Assembly (NCBI GenBank): GCA_903772945.1
Contig: CAICTM010000117.1
Span: 1-64,000, forward strand
Length of the DNA: 64,000 nt
Direction of reading: 5' to 3'
From: Seminavis robusta
Taxonomy: Eukaryota; Bacillariophyta; Bacillariophyceae; Naviculales; Naviculaceae
The number at the start of each line of letters is the position of its first letter. Within the stretch, counting starts at the first letter, position 1. Shown piece by piece: positions 1-10,556 of the stretch. The position numbers were made by a program, and so were the translations under genes. The notes under the pieces are model-generated. The model did not search any database. It had not been told where the DNA came from and saw only the letters and a list, made by a program, of their open reading frames with translations.

Positions 1-207
1 TTGGCATTCCGATTGGGAAACAGCTGTGCCGTACTGCAAGACTTCGTCATGTCCGTTGCCCGAACACCCGGCCAACAGCAGCAGTTTCAAGCCGTGAATT
101 CCTTTCAGAATGGAGGAACGAACTCAACAAAAACGAAAGTGCCCAATGCTGTCTGGGAAGCCTTGGCCGAGGTGGAAGCTGTTCGAGGTATCCTACTGCA
201 ACGGTGA
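1..207 (+). CDS. Possible 3' end of a gene entering from the left
   Basis: A reading frame is open from the left edge to a TGA at 205-207 and encodes a Gln- and Asn-containing stretch of about 68 residues. There is no ATG at its start, so if real it is the end of a gene that begins outside the window. I recognise no domain. The rest of the first 600 bases shows no supported gene. Chance openness is a fair alternative. Confidence 0.18.
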   Translation: MAFRLGNSCAVLQDFVMSVARTPGQQQQFQAVNSFQNGGTNSTKTKVPNAVWEALAEVEAVRGILLQR

Positions 208-398
208 GCCAAAGAACACTTGTGGGGTGTACAGGGTCTAGTTACAGGCACGAGTGACTTGGTAGCTCAGACTGCTTTGTTGGCGTTCAGTGGTTGAAGA
301 AAAGGGCACAATGCAGTCAAACTCTTGTATAGTCAAGCTCATGGAAGCTAGCCGCTGGCCAGGAATGCTTCAGACACAACGGCAATACGCAAACGGAA

Positions 399-660
399 GC
401 AGCCACCAAGGTAACGGTTCACGTTCTCGTCGGCTGGTGCAGGCTCTTTAGCCTGCCACGGTGTACCTGCATGTGCCCATACAAGGGAACTGTACCGGCC
501 TGGAATTTTCGGTTGCTGCTCTGATTGGCTCCATTCTCGAGCGGCTGATCCTGCAACCCTTTTTACTGCCACAATGAAGGTTTGGGAAGTTGGAATGCAA
601 TCCAAAGACGACGGAAATGGCTTCTGCTACACAAACCGATGCAGCCACCAAGGTAACGGT
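399..660 (+). repeat. 20-bp direct repeat upstream of and inside the first lectin-like gene
   Basis: The same 20 bases (gcagccaccaaggtaacggt) occur at 399-418 and again at 641-660, where they encode the N-terminal A-A-T-K-V-T of the lectin-like gene. The bases in front of both copies are also loosely similar (gcttcagacacaac against gcttctgctacaca). The upstream copy looks like a remnant of a partly duplicated 5' end. Confidence 0.6.
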
Positions 661-1210
661 GACAAAGGCGGCCACCTGTGGCCATGCTACATGTAATGGT
701 CATGAGTTTGACTCTGGGTGCAATCTCTCTGGAGTCACAGAAGTACACATTAAATGTGATGAGCACTATGAAGATTCCAGCCACAGGTACAGATCTGTCA
801 TCCAACGAGTCTACTTATCATTCAACCAAAACCACACCGGCAAGGCTGCAATGTACTGCGTTCTTGGTTCAGACGTTTACAGTACCGGTAGCAAATCCGC
901 CATTAAATTTGTTGTGCTTCCAAATGATCCAATTGTTAAGGTTGTCGTCTGGGTTGATTCTGTGGCTATCAATGCAATGCAATTCCATACTGCTTCTGGA
1001 AACACCTCCCCATTGTTTGGGATCAAAGTACCAGAAAGTGAAATGAAGGTGATCAAAGGACCTAGTAGTGCCTCCAAACTCGTTGGTGTGTATGGTACAT
1101 TCGATCAGATTATTCGTACCCTTGGATTCACATTTGCCACGAAGAGTGCCCCGGCCACAGGATCAAGCAAGAGGCGCCGAGTCACTACCAAACCCCAGAA
1201 TGACGAGTAA
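617..1210 (+). CDS. Jacalin-like (beta-prism) lectin-type protein, copy 1
   Basis: A protein of 197 residues that I place in the jacalin-like fold. Its central and C-terminal part has the rhythm of jacalin repeats: a strand ending in V-V-V-W, then a -Q-F-H-T-A-S-G- turn and -S-P-L-F-G-, and a final -L-V-G-V-Y-G-T-F- followed by a -L-G-F-T-F-A- strand. The first ATG in frame is at 617. It ends in a basic tail with an R-R-R cluster and no signal peptide, so a cytosolic or nuclear product is likely. The next gene is a tandem paralogue on the same strand, with a shared -F-D-S-G-C-N-L-S-G-V- segment. Sugar binding is inferred from the fold only. Confidence 0.6.
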   Translation: MASATQTDAATKVTVTKAATCGHATCNGHEFDSGCNLSGVTEVHIKCDEHYEDSSHRYRSVIQRVYLSFNQNHTGKAAMYCVLGSDVYSTGSKSAIKFVVLPNDPIVKVVVWVDSVAINAMQFHTASGNTSPLFGIKVPESEMKVIKGPSSASKLVGVYGTFDQIIRTLGFTFATKSAPATGSSKRRRVTTKPQNDE

Positions 1211-1513
1211 ACGGTGTGGTGGGGAGGAGCCGTGCTCTTCCGCAGCTCTCCGTTGCTGTTGACATGCCTGTCCATGCACTCAAGCAACTATAGAGTTGAA
1301 AACAAAGTAAATTTCGGTTACTAGTACACGAGTAGTAATGCCAAGTTTAATTTGTACTATTACTGGTGTACTTGTAGTCGTGTACATGTATGTGGCTGGT
1401 TGAGCTCCTCGTTCCTGAAAAACCGGAATCTTTGTTTGCCTTCCTTCCTTCGATGCATAAAACTCCAGTTCACTGGCAGACCATCACTCAACTACTACGT
1501 AGTAGCTAGCAAT

Positions 1514-2194
1514 ATGAAGTTGGAAGGTTCCACCAAGATGATGTACAATACAGGAGTTGTCGTTACCCGTACACCCCATGCTGCACCATCCGGTGGCAGC
1601 AGCAAGCTTGCCTTTACCAAGTTGCCCCCCTGTGGCGCCGCCGACAACGGATATCAGTTTGACTCGGGGTGCAACCTCTCGGGTGTCAAAAAGGTTTATG
1701 TCGAGTGTGGAAAGTACTACTGGGAGTACGGTTCTGTCATGAAACGAATTGTTTTGGAATTCAATAACAGTGGTGATGACAATCCTCACCAAGCAGCCGT
1801 GATCTATCATGCACAAGACGCTCATAAGGCCGAAGGTGGCAACAAGACATTTACGATGGATGTCAAGCCAAACGATCCCATCACCAAGGTGGTTGTTTGG
1901 GCCGATCACCGACTTGTCACTGCAGTGCAGTTCCACATGGCTTCGGGAAGGATCTCACCCGTGTATGGCATCCCAGTGTCATCCAGCGAAACCAAGACCT
2001 TTGAAGGCCCGCACGGCCAACATTCGGCATTGGTAGGACTGTACGGCACCTATAACTCCGCCTTGTGCAGCATTGGGTTCACCTTTGCTGCCACGAATGC
2101 TTCGGACGAAGTGGACGGCACCATGAGTTTGAATACAGAAGATCTTTCGAGTGTCATCACCAGCTTCTCCACCACGGATGATGATGACAAGTAG
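1514..2194 (+). CDS. Jacalin-like (beta-prism) lectin-type protein, copy 2
   Basis: A 226-residue paralogue of the preceding gene, 303 bp downstream. The ATG at 1514 is chosen because the alignable part begins just after it; the frame stays open further upstream without an ATG. The conserved landmarks are -F-D-S-G-C-N-L-S-G-V-, -P-I-T-K-V-V-V-W-, -V-Q-F-H-M-A-S-G-, -S-P-V-Y-G- and -L-V-G-L-Y-G-T-Y- before the last -I-G-F-T-F-A- strand. The C-terminus ends in an acidic D-D-D-D-K. As in copy 1 there is no signal peptide. The pair is a local tandem duplication, and the carbohydrate ligand cannot be inferred. Confidence 0.62.
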   Translation: MKLEGSTKMMYNTGVVVTRTPHAAPSGGSSKLAFTKLPPCGAADNGYQFDSGCNLSGVKKVYVECGKYYWEYGSVMKRIVLEFNNSGDDNPHQAAVIYHAQDAHKAEGGNKTFTMDVKPNDPITKVVVWADHRLVTAVQFHMASGRISPVYGIPVSSSETKTFEGPHGQHSALVGLYGTYNSALCSIGFTFAATNASDEVDGTMSLNTEDLSSVITSFSTTDDDDK

Positions 2195-2313
2195 AGCTCC
2201 CCTCACGAACCCGATCTCTGCACATGCACACATACAGTATTATCGTTACAACGAATTGATTCGAATCGAATCCAGCATAGTACTATTGCCTTGTCTTTTT
2301 GGATGATTACTGT

Positions 2314-3444
2314 TTACGGCACATATTTCTTTTTAAAGTAGCATTCTCCCCACGCACAGACCGATTTGCTTCGTAGTACATCGGCAAAGGCATCAATATC
2401 CAAGACATCATCCTTGGCAGCCGCATCGGCGGCAGCCTCCCAGGCGACCAATTCTCGGGGCGTTCCACGTCGATGTTGTTGTACGGGGTACTTGTCCTCC
2501 ACAATAGGAACGACTTGTTTGTCCGGCACGAGTTGACAGGTATCCTGTAGATATCCCACCATGGTCACGACCTTGTCCAATGTGACGGGTGTTGTTGGCG
2601 AGTTATTGTCGTTGTGGTCGTCGTCGTTCATTGTCATCATGGACATACTATTGGTGGCGTCTTCTTCTTGTGGTGGCATGGACTGGAGGACTTCGTAGAG
2701 GACTCGAATTCGATCGGGCACCGGACCGTGCAACGCCAGAGAGAGTACCGTCATCCAAAACGGCAACGGCATGGTCAAGTCCTGCATCGAGGAATCATCT
2801 GTAGAAGTAGTAGTGAGCGATTCTTCTTGCGTGTTGTTCGTCGTAGTCTGTTGCTGCTGCAATGCCGCAATGACGACTCGATCGAGCAAGTATCCCAATC
2901 CAATGGTACAAGTTTCTCCTTTTTCGCGCATCAAAATCGTTCGGACTTGCTGGACAAATTCCTCGTAGGTCATCCTTCTTTGACCACTGCCACTACTATT
3001 ACTATTGCCATTCAATTCCTGCAAAATAAGTCGAAACAGATCCGGCGACAATTCGCGATTGGCCATGCGGAGATCGTCAATTTCTTTGGGATCCAACGCG
3101 GCCGTTTCTTCCAATTCATCCCGAATGGCCGTCAAATTCTTGGTGCCAAAATGCGATCGGATTAGCGAGGCAATAATCACGCCAATGATACTCAAAAAGA
3201 TTTTGCCCAAATTGTCCAAGAAAAAATCACGCACTGGAGCGGCGTCTGTTGTTGTTGTACTTGTACTGGTAGTTGTAGTACTCAACCAACGATGATGAGA
3301 CTGTGTGGGACGATTAGGCGTTGCAAAGGAACATTTCTGGTGGGAATGCAACCGACGCGATGTGGACACGGCGGATCTTGCAAGTCGTCGGCTGATAGTG
3401 AGCCGGGCAAGGGCTGGAGCTCTGGAGGAACCTGACAGCATCAT
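2314..3444 (-). CDS. Unknown protein with mitochondrial-type presequence and one membrane segment
   Basis: A 376-residue protein that I do not recognise. The first 60 residues are rich in Arg, Ser, Ala and Leu and nearly free of acidic residues (R-R-L-A-R-S-A-style), which is typical of a mitochondrial targeting peptide. A Thr-rich linker follows, then one hydrophobic helix (-K-I-F-L-S-I-I-G-V-I-I-A-S-L-I-). After it comes a helical region with -L-D-P-K-E-I-D-D-L- and -L-S-P-D-L-F-R-L-I-L-, loosely reminiscent of an EF-hand-like pair, and Asn/Asp/Thr-rich low complexity. I infer an inner-membrane protein with a soluble C-terminal region. The ATG at 3442-3444 is the first in frame. Single exon, facing away from the LRR gene. 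Confidence 0.6.
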   Translation of the reverse strand: MMLSGSSRAPALARLTISRRLARSAVSTSRRLHSHQKCSFATPNRPTQSHHRWLSTTTTSTSTTTTDAAPVRDFFLDNLGKIFLSIIGVIIASLIRSHFGTKNLTAIRDELEETAALDPKEIDDLRMANRELSPDLFRLILQELNGNSNSSGSGQRRMTYEEFVQQVRTILMREKGETCTIGLGYLLDRVVIAALQQQQTTTNNTQEESLTTTSTDDSSMQDLTMPLPFWMTVLSLALHGPVPDRIRVLYEVLQSMPPQEEDATNSMSMMTMNDDDHNDNNSPTTPVTLDKVVTMVGYLQDTCQLVPDKQVVPIVEDKYPVQQHRRGTPRELVAWEAAADAAAKDDVLDIDAFADVLRSKSVCAWGECYFKKKYVP

Positions 3445-3703
3445 GGTCTATCAATACTATCAATGCTACCTGGTACGGTACTGTAGTTTGCTCGATGAAG
3501 AAGATGAATGAATGAGGACGAGGACGTTGTGATGGAAGTGCGACAGTGGCCAGCAGCATTAACCCCTGTTCGGTGGAGCACCTATACTAGGGTTAACTCC
3601 TTGTGGCACTCTGCGCAACACGACGACTCCGACCGACCATGCCAGCATAGAAGCGCATACATAGCGCCGTACGCCTCCCTGTTGTATCACAAGATCTACC
3701 ACC

Positions 3704-6264
3704 ATGTCTCCCAACAACAACAGCGACAATGAAGATGTTGATCTTCTCAAGATTGTGGAATGGAGGTTGCAGCAAGGCAGTGCGGAAAACTGCCAAGAAG
3801 AGGAAGAAACATCCGCTGCCTCCGATACCGCTCCCTCAAGCTATTCTGCTTCTACTCCTCCTACTTGCAGTAGTCCTACTGCCACTGTTGCTGCCCTTGC
3901 TCCTCCTCTTCCTCCAACCACCACGTGTGGCTCTGAGAGTATGAAAATTGTCAGAGAAAGAACTCTTGACGCTGCTGCTGCATGCCATGAGTCAGCTGGG
4001 GACTTGGAGCTGGTAGAAGTTGCCGAAAAGGAGAGCGACAACCACCACCACGACAGAACCATTCTAAGAAGACAACCTGGACATTCTTGTAGACAACTAC
4101 AATGGATACCTGGAGCCTATGCCATTGATGGTCCTTTTCTTGCTAATAATGACACGGAGGAGAATCATCATCCAAATACTGGTGTGTCAAGTGACGACGA
4201 CGAAGACCTGGACAATTGGGATCAAGAACAGACTGAGGATATCATTGCCAATCCTATTGATGATGATCAGCAGATAGGCCTGTTACCCAATGCAGATCCC
4301 ATAATACCAACCAACCAGAGAGCAAGAAAGAAACATTGGAGGAAAATGCTGCTTTGTTCACTCTCAGTCGAGATTAATGTGGCTCTTCTTGTTGTATCAG
4401 TTGTTCTTGTGATATTCTTGGTTGTGTCCAGAGAACAAGGAAACAACAATCAGTCACCACATCAGAATGGAGCAAGTCAAATTTCCACAAATCCCGGTGA
4501 AAAAACTGCAACTTCAACACTGGAACCCACTTCCCTTTTGGGTTCACTCAATCTACCCGACTATACTCTATCAGCTATGGAACGAGCACAGTCTCCTCAA
4601 TTCAATGCCTATCAGTGGATGGTCAACAGCATCAACAACAGCAACAATAAAACATCCTCTCTGCAGAATCTTCCAAATTGGAGACTGACACAAAGGTTTG
4701 CTCTGGCCACATTCTACTTTTCTACCAGAGGGGATTATTGGGTGAAACGTCATGGATGGTTGGATTGGGAGACAAATGAATGCGACTGGGAACAACTATT
4801 CTGGAATAAAACTTTCTCTCCAGATCTCTGCTGTAATGAGATGGGAGAGATCAAGGCACTAGCCTTTGCAATCGCCAATAACATGGAGGGAACAATCCCA
4901 CCTGAGATATCTTTTCTTGGCAAGAGCTTGCAACATTTGATACTGAGTCGGCAACAGCAACTTAGGGGGTCTATACCAACAGAGCTTGGAGAGCTGACAC
5001 AATTGACTGAGCTGGAATTGGGAGCAACAGGCATTTCTGGCACAATTCCGAGAGAGCTCGGTCTTCTGATGAATCTTGGGCAACTCAGCCTCAGCGGAAA
5101 CAATTTATTGGGGTCTCTTCCTTCTGAGCTTGGCAAGTTGTACAACCTGACAATTTTCAGATTGTCCGAGGCAGAGCTAACAGGTCTGTGTTCCAAATCT
5201 CGTCTCCGGAGCACTGCTGTAATTAGATGACATCTGACATTTGAGGCTCTGCTTTTCTTTTGAAAACATTCAGGGTCCCTTCCTACCGAATTCTACCAAT
5301 GGCACAAGCTAGAAATCCTAGACGTGTTTGAATGTCCTAAACTGAACACGGAGTTTGTTCTTTCCGAAATTGCAGAGAATTTTCAACAGCTGCGATTAAT
5401 TACGCTCGTTCAAAGAGCAAGCGGGGACAAGATGCCAATTCCATGTGCGTTGAATTTCTTCAAGTTTGCCTTGAGTGATTGTGTTTACTGGCTCTAACAT
5501 GTGCCGATTGCTGCCTCCAACAGCTCATCTTGGCAAATTGCCTAACCTAACTTTTCTGTCTTTGAACCGCTGGAATATCTCTGGCACAATACCAAGCACC
5601 TTTGTGGATTTGGTATTGCTGGTGAGTAATGCAAGGCAATGACGGCACAACATATCCTTGCCTCCATTGGACTCATAAGAGGATGCCCACTTGTTTTTAG
5701 CATACGCTGGACCTGGAAAATAATACCATATCTGGGACTTTTCCACAGCTGTTGTTCAAGTTGACAAGTGAGTCAAGTCCTTAAACATACTTCTTTTCTT
5801 CCAGTCTGCTCATTCTGTTCAGGACAACTCACTCCCTGCTCTTTGTCCTTTCAGATATGGTTCATTTATTTCTTGGTTCCAACAATCTAGAGGGCAAGCT
5901 CCCATTGAGCCTCTTTTCACATCTCACACAGTTGCGACAGTTGTCCCTCCGGGACAATCAGTTCTCTGGCACAGTCCCAACCGAAGTTGGCCTGCTGTCA
6001 AGCCTGAAGAAGCTGGAAATTCAGAATACTAACCTTTCGGGCACACTTCCTACAGAACTGCTTCAGTTGGAAAACTTGACAAGCTTGGTAGTGACAAACA
6101 CATCATTATGGGGTAGCATTCCTGAAAAACTGTGTGGCAAAATGCACCAGCAAACAATGTCGGGGATCTTTGGTGGAGTGTGGGTTCAGCAAAAGAGTGA
6201 AACTCCAGTATGCCAGGGAACTCTGCTCTGTGGATGTGACTGTGATCCATGTCCTGCAGACTAA
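3704..6264 (+). CDS. LRR transmembrane receptor-like protein, intact copy, five exons
   Basis: The exons are 3704-5183, 5274-5444, 5524-5621, 5701-5767 and 5855-6264. All introns are GT-AG, and the join gives 741 residues without a stop. The N-terminus (about 220 residues) is acidic, Ser/Thr-rich and starts D-x-L-L-K-I-V-E-W. A single membrane helix lies near residues 224-244 (V-A-L-L-V-V-S-V-V-L-V-I-F). The outer part has a conserved cap (A-L-A-T-F-Y-F-S-T-R-G-D-Y-W, then W-L-D-W-E-T-N-E-C-x-W), then plant-type LRRs with -G-T-I-P-P-E-I- and -G-S-L-P-S-E-L-G- motifs. A C-G-C-D-C-x-x-C-P tail ends the protein. There is no cytoplasmic kinase. I infer a cell-surface recognition or adhesion protein of type II orientation. 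Paralogues lie at 42,555-45,367 (decayed) and 52,328-55,212. Confidence 0.88.
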
Positions 6265-6538
6265 ACTACCGATAACACTTCTTTTAAAGAAGCACCTTGT
6301 GTTGTCAGCTGTTGCAACCAGTGTGGTTCCAGTGTGTTCACCCTTTCAAGTCCGGAACGAAGAGGTTTCAATTCCATAGATTCCAACCTGTAGCTGTAGT
6401 AACCCATTTTGTTGTGGGACCAAAGCGTAAATGGCTGCTTTTTAAAACCCATTCTAGGAGCTTCTATGTAGGAAGGACCACCACCGACCTCTCTCCACCA
6501 TTACTGTTCCACCCTGGATATCCACCCTTTCCGCACAT

Positions 6539-6703
6539 GAAATATCCTTACTGGGGAAAAGTCTACAAGTTCTTGCATTGAATCGGCAATTGGAACTCAG
6601 AGGAACTATCCCAACTGAGATTGGAAGTTTGAACAGGCTAACAATGCTGCAATTGACAGTAACACATCTTTCTGGTGAAGTACCAACAGAGTTCTGGGGC
6701 TAG
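6539..6703 (+). pseudogene. LRR gene fragment downstream of the intact LRR gene
   Basis: Fifty-five codons read E-I-S-L-L-G-K-S-L-Q-, then -N-R-Q-L-E-L-R-G-T-I-P-T-E-I-G- and -L-S-G-E-V-P-T-E-F-W-G before a stop. This matches the first LRR block of the 52-55 kb paralogue (E-I-S-L-L-G-K-S-L-Q and N-R-Q-L-E-L-K-G-T-I-P-T) better than the adjacent gene. The conserved lead-in -G-T-I-P-P- is already degraded. No start, membrane segment or later exons follow. It is a relic of another family member. Confidence 0.75.
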
Positions 6704-8427
6704 GTTTGAAATCAAGACTACACCTGGGCTAGCCGGGGATGTTGGAGCAAACGCCGTCCAGCAAGAAGTTGGTTCCGTGGACAGAGGTATGTGCTTCATA
6801 TGGAACAAGAACCACCGCAGTATGAGCTACAGTGTTCCGTTGGATTGCATTCAAGATCACAGGAATCGCAATGTCTGTACTCCCGTTGGTGTCTTGGGAG
6901 GGCGTCGCGGCTTGCGGTCGGCGACTCGATCCGCGCCGGGACAACTCGCAAGACTCGAGAGTAGGGCAACGGAGGACGCAATCTTTGATACGGAAGCTCG
7001 TTGCATGTATGGTGCAATCACCCGATAGGATACAAATCCATCTCGTGTTAGCTCGGGTGGCAGCCCTTGTTTCCCCTAGTTGCTTGCACACAGCAGCGCA
7101 AAGTGGCTCACAAAAAGGCAGACAGATGACGGTGCCCATCGGCGGATTGGTACAGCTGTATAACTGAGCGGTCTCCAATAGCGAGGAATGCATTGGCACA
7201 GTGGGCCTCCATAGACGTTGTTGTCTTGAAGCAGTGTTGCCGGGTGGAAGGTGTCACTCGAAGACACGAATAGATTTGCCCCAACCCTCACGATACCACA
7301 AAGGTGGAACCCATTTCTACCCGACGTTGCAGTACCAGAGCGTGAGATCAATGTCCACGACAACAGCATGGCAAGCGGTGCCGCCTGAGCTTGGAGGACC
7401 CCCGCCTCTAACCGTGCAACCCAGACAGGAATCACTAGGCATCCCATTGTCAGTTTGGCTGCAATCGCCGCCGTTTTGGAGAAAGTTGAGTTCTGAGGGC
7501 CTGCCGTCTCCGTTGCCATGTGTTCACGCACTCGTGAGGATCAAACCGGCCATAAGAGCAACCGAGCAAAAGCTGCCATAGCAATGAGACAACGGAAGCT
7601 TTCATCGCTGGGCCTCACATAAAGGAAGGGAATTGGGATTTGGCCGGGATGTTGGTAAATTTCGAGTTCGAGAGTCGGACTCAAGCTATAGCCCCGACAA
7701 GAAGGAGGAGGGATGTGTTTAGGTGGCTCAGTCCAGGTGCTGATTAGTCTGTACGTAGCTCGTAATCGAAAACCTCGCTACGGTACGTATTCACAGCACG
7801 TTTCATCGTCCCAAGAGAGCTGCAATTGATGGGTTTAGGGCATTCGTGGCACCAGGATCGTCCATTCCGGCATGTCCTTCGACTGGTTCCAGCGAGATTC
7901 CTCCGTGACCTCAGTAGAATGATTCAATCATCCGAGAGACCGCCTTTTTTGTAGAAATTTGCACAGCAACGAAAAAAATGATCTAGGAGGCACTTCGAAA
8001 GGGTGCTCGTGAGGGAGAAACACTTGGAGGTTCTCTGATGGATGAGGACGAGGGGGTACGAAGGGAGTCCAAAGAATGAAGAAGCCTTGCATGTACCGGC
8101 AACTATGCCTGCGATCTACCCGATAGGCTTAAAATGCCTTCATCTTCCGACGAATCTCTTCTCAACGAACTATCGTTGCATGGTGATTCGATTCGGTCTT
8201 GAAGGACGTTGCAGCTAATTATCTTACTCATCTACCACTAAAATGCGACGCACTAAAGAGAGAAGATTTGGAACGGTACGTCGCAGTGGTGGGCAGAAAA
8301 AAGCAAACCAAAGGAATGGGCAGAAAAAAGCAAACCAAAGGAATGGGCGGGTGGATCTGGTCCAAGCTAGTGTCGTACATCTATATTTTCTCTATGTACT
8401 TCATGTACTTTATGCAAACCTGAATTG
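6704..8427. other. Intergenic stretch, no supported gene
   Basis: Some frames stay open for 100-156 codons on both strands between 6,700 and 7,580, with Cys-rich, unpatterned translations. None has a convincing start, domain or splice partner, so I do not call them. From 7,600 to 8,200 I see nothing. A short tandem repeat sits near the right end. Confidence 0.5.
8291..8344 (+). repeat. Two exact copies of a 27-bp tandem repeat
   Basis: The unit starts gggcagaaaaaagcaaacca and is repeated head to tail at 8291-8317 and 8318-8344, followed by the first bases of a third unit. It is purine-rich and lies just beyond the 3' end of the CRAL-TRIO gene on the other strand. Confidence 0.9.
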
Positions 8428-9477
8428 TTACAATTTGAAAGACGCTTCATTGGTGTATCGTCGCTGAAGTGCATCTTCGAGTCGAGAGAGTGTCCGTTTT
8501 CGTGCCACTTCTTTATTGGGCGTGAGATAGACCCTATCCAGTCGTCCTGCTTCACAGATACACCCAATTTCGAACTTTTCTTTGATGGACAGGGGTAGGA
8601 ACTGTCGTACCATACTGACGACAACATTGCACATGGCACTGGTATGAAAGTGCTTGATTTTCTGCAACTTGACTGGATAGGGTACAACCATTTCCCAGAT
8701 GTGTCTCCAAATCCCGACACCAATGTCGTGTTGGAGTGTGTATCCTTCACATTCGGCCATGCAGATGGTCCCCCGTCGAATGGCCTCAAAATCGGGCGAC
8801 AAAATGTTGAGCATGAAAAAAATTTCACGGACTTTGGTGGTCAAGGCATCGGGATTTTTCCGAAAGGCAGTCATGGGCAATTTGGTTATATCCACAACCA
8901 ACACATAATTGCCATCACGAGGATTAAATGATAAGCAGAGGTAGTAATCGGGAAAGAGTGAACTGGCTTGATGAATGCAACGACGACCAAATTCATACGT
9001 TTCAACAATATTGTATTCCTCTCGTAAGTATTGCAATTGTGTGGCACGTTTGACTGCTCTGGACACATCATCTTGACAAATGAGGGCCATTTGAGCGTAC
9101 CAAAAGTCGGTCAAATTATCCACTTCCGGTTCAGTCTCTATGGCTTTTTTGATTGCCAGTGCCCATGAGTGCTCTTGACTAGTCAATTGCATACGACCTT
9201 TATCGTCCGGTCCCATCACAGAAGGAAACGAGGCAACGCGTGCCAACGAGCGCGCATCTTCCCGCTCCTCCTCATCTTCTTCGTCCCCATCTTCTTCTTC
9301 CTCCTCTTCTTCTTCCTGGACCACTCGAACACCAATCCGTGCGAAACTCAGTTGTCCTTCTGCTTCCTCTTCACTCTCTTCGGTTTCACTGTCCTCCTCC
9401 TCGTCTTCGCTCACCTCAACCTCTTCTTCTCTCTTCATGGCAGACTCTGCCTGTTGCGGAGCTCTGAGTGCAGACAT
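8428..9477 (-). CDS. CRAL-TRIO (Sec14-like) lipid-binding domain protein, copy 1
   Basis: A 349-residue protein. The first 80 or so residues are strongly acidic (long Glu/Asp runs). A helical CRAL-TRIO-N-like part follows (-L-T-D-F-W-Y-A-Q-), then the lipid-binding core with -D-G-N-Y-V-L-V-V-D-I-T-K-L-P-, -R-G-T-I-C-M-A-E-C-E-G-Y- and -L-Q-K-I-K-H-F-H-T-. The core ends in a conserved basic tail (-R-K-R-T-L-S-R-L-E-D-A-L-Q-R-R-Y-). Family members carry hydrophobic ligands such as phosphoinositides or tocopherols between membranes; the ligand here is unknown. The first ATG in frame is at 9475-9477. A tandem copy lies about 1.1 kb upstream in gene orientation. Confidence 0.72.
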   Translation of the reverse strand: MSALRAPQQAESAMKREEEVEVSEDEEEDSETEESEEEAEGQLSFARIGVRVVQEEEEEEEEDGDEEDEEEREDARSLARVASFPSVMGPDDKGRMQLTSQEHSWALAIKKAIETEPEVDNLTDFWYAQMALICQDDVSRAVKRATQLQYLREEYNIVETYEFGRRCIHQASSLFPDYYLCLSFNPRDGNYVLVVDITKLPMTAFRKNPDALTTKVREIFFMLNILSPDFEAIRRGTICMAECEGYTLQHDIGVGIWRHIWEMVVPYPVKLQKIKHFHTSAMCNVVVSMVRQFLPLSIKEKFEIGCICEAGRLDRVYLTPNKEVARKRTLSRLEDALQRRYTNEASFKL

Positions 9478-10556
9478 TGCTTTCACTAATTCGAACTTCT
9501 AAATGGTGTGGGAGGGTTTGTGTTTGTGTTGCTGCTGTCTCAATTGGTGTTGTGCGCTGGTCTCCAAGCTCTAGCAACCCAGTGGAGCAGTTCCTCAGCT
9601 CCCTTACAGAGCCATGCAGTACAGCTGGAGAACCATGCAGTATTCAAAATGACCCCTCAGAAAGCAGAAAGCCTACACTGTACTCAGTGTGAGAAGCTCT
9701 CTGAGAAAGCTTGCTTGGACATTATTTATTTGTTTGACAAGTCACTCAAGAATGCAAATATGCATAAGTGAGACTTGCGGTTAAGATACTTCCTCCTTCC
9801 TCAGGACAAAACGGCTGGAATGCGAGCCACTGCTACTATTACTGTACTACTCCAGTAATAATTAGCTGCTACTCCAGTACCGGTACAGTAGTACAGAAAA
9901 TGTGGCTAGCCGTACCTGGTAGCAGGTACCGGTACCACCGTACAAGGGTGGTGCGGTACTATTATTTACCCGTATCAGTAAAAGCTCTTTTGCTCGTCGC
10001 ATAATATCACTGAGCCGCCTGAGAACGGACCTACCGGCATACCGGCAGGACCTTGGGCAAGATTGGGCAATGGACTAATAGTCTGGCAACGTACAAGTAC
10101 CATTTCGGAAAATGTTTCCTGAATACTTCCCCCCTAATGATTGATGATACGAAAGACTTGCATGCTCCAAACTAAATAGTCGGTGTTGATACCGGTATGA
10201 ACTCAACATCGACCCAATGAGTACGCTCGCACAGAAACTCCACTACTGGTAGCAATGTAGTTTTCTAGTGCTCCATGACATGCGGTAGGTTCCCAATGCC
10301 TGTGTCAATACTTGACGCCAACTGGTTGGAAATTCGCGGTTGAAAAGGCTCCCCGTATCGGCTAGTCTTGGTTCTTGGCATTGCCAACGGCCAGCGGTGG
10401 AAAGGATCAGGATAGCTAGGCCGACAACGTACCAGTACGTACCCGCCAGACTGGGTGGACAAAGTGATATCTTTACTGCATCCGTTATGCAAATCTTTAG
10501 AAAATAGAGTTGTAGAGTTGTACATATAGTTAATTGTGTGCGTTGGGCAAGGCCTG
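9478..10556. other. Intergenic stretch with short palindromes
   Basis: This is the spacer between the two CRAL-TRIO copies. I see no supported gene. It holds several self-complementary GTACCGGTAC-type sites, including one at 9878-9887 and ggtaccggtacc at 9925-9936, and repeats of gtac. Confidence 0.5.

Noticed and set aside
6729-7580. Overlapping open frames of 111-156 codons on both strands
   Set aside because: No start context, domain, splice partner or paralogue. The translations are unpatterned and neither strand is favoured.
9508-9771. Signal-peptide-like frame beginning G-G-F-V-F-V-L-L-L-S
   Set aside because: It has a GTG and no ATG at its start, and lies in the 5' flank of a gene on the other strand.
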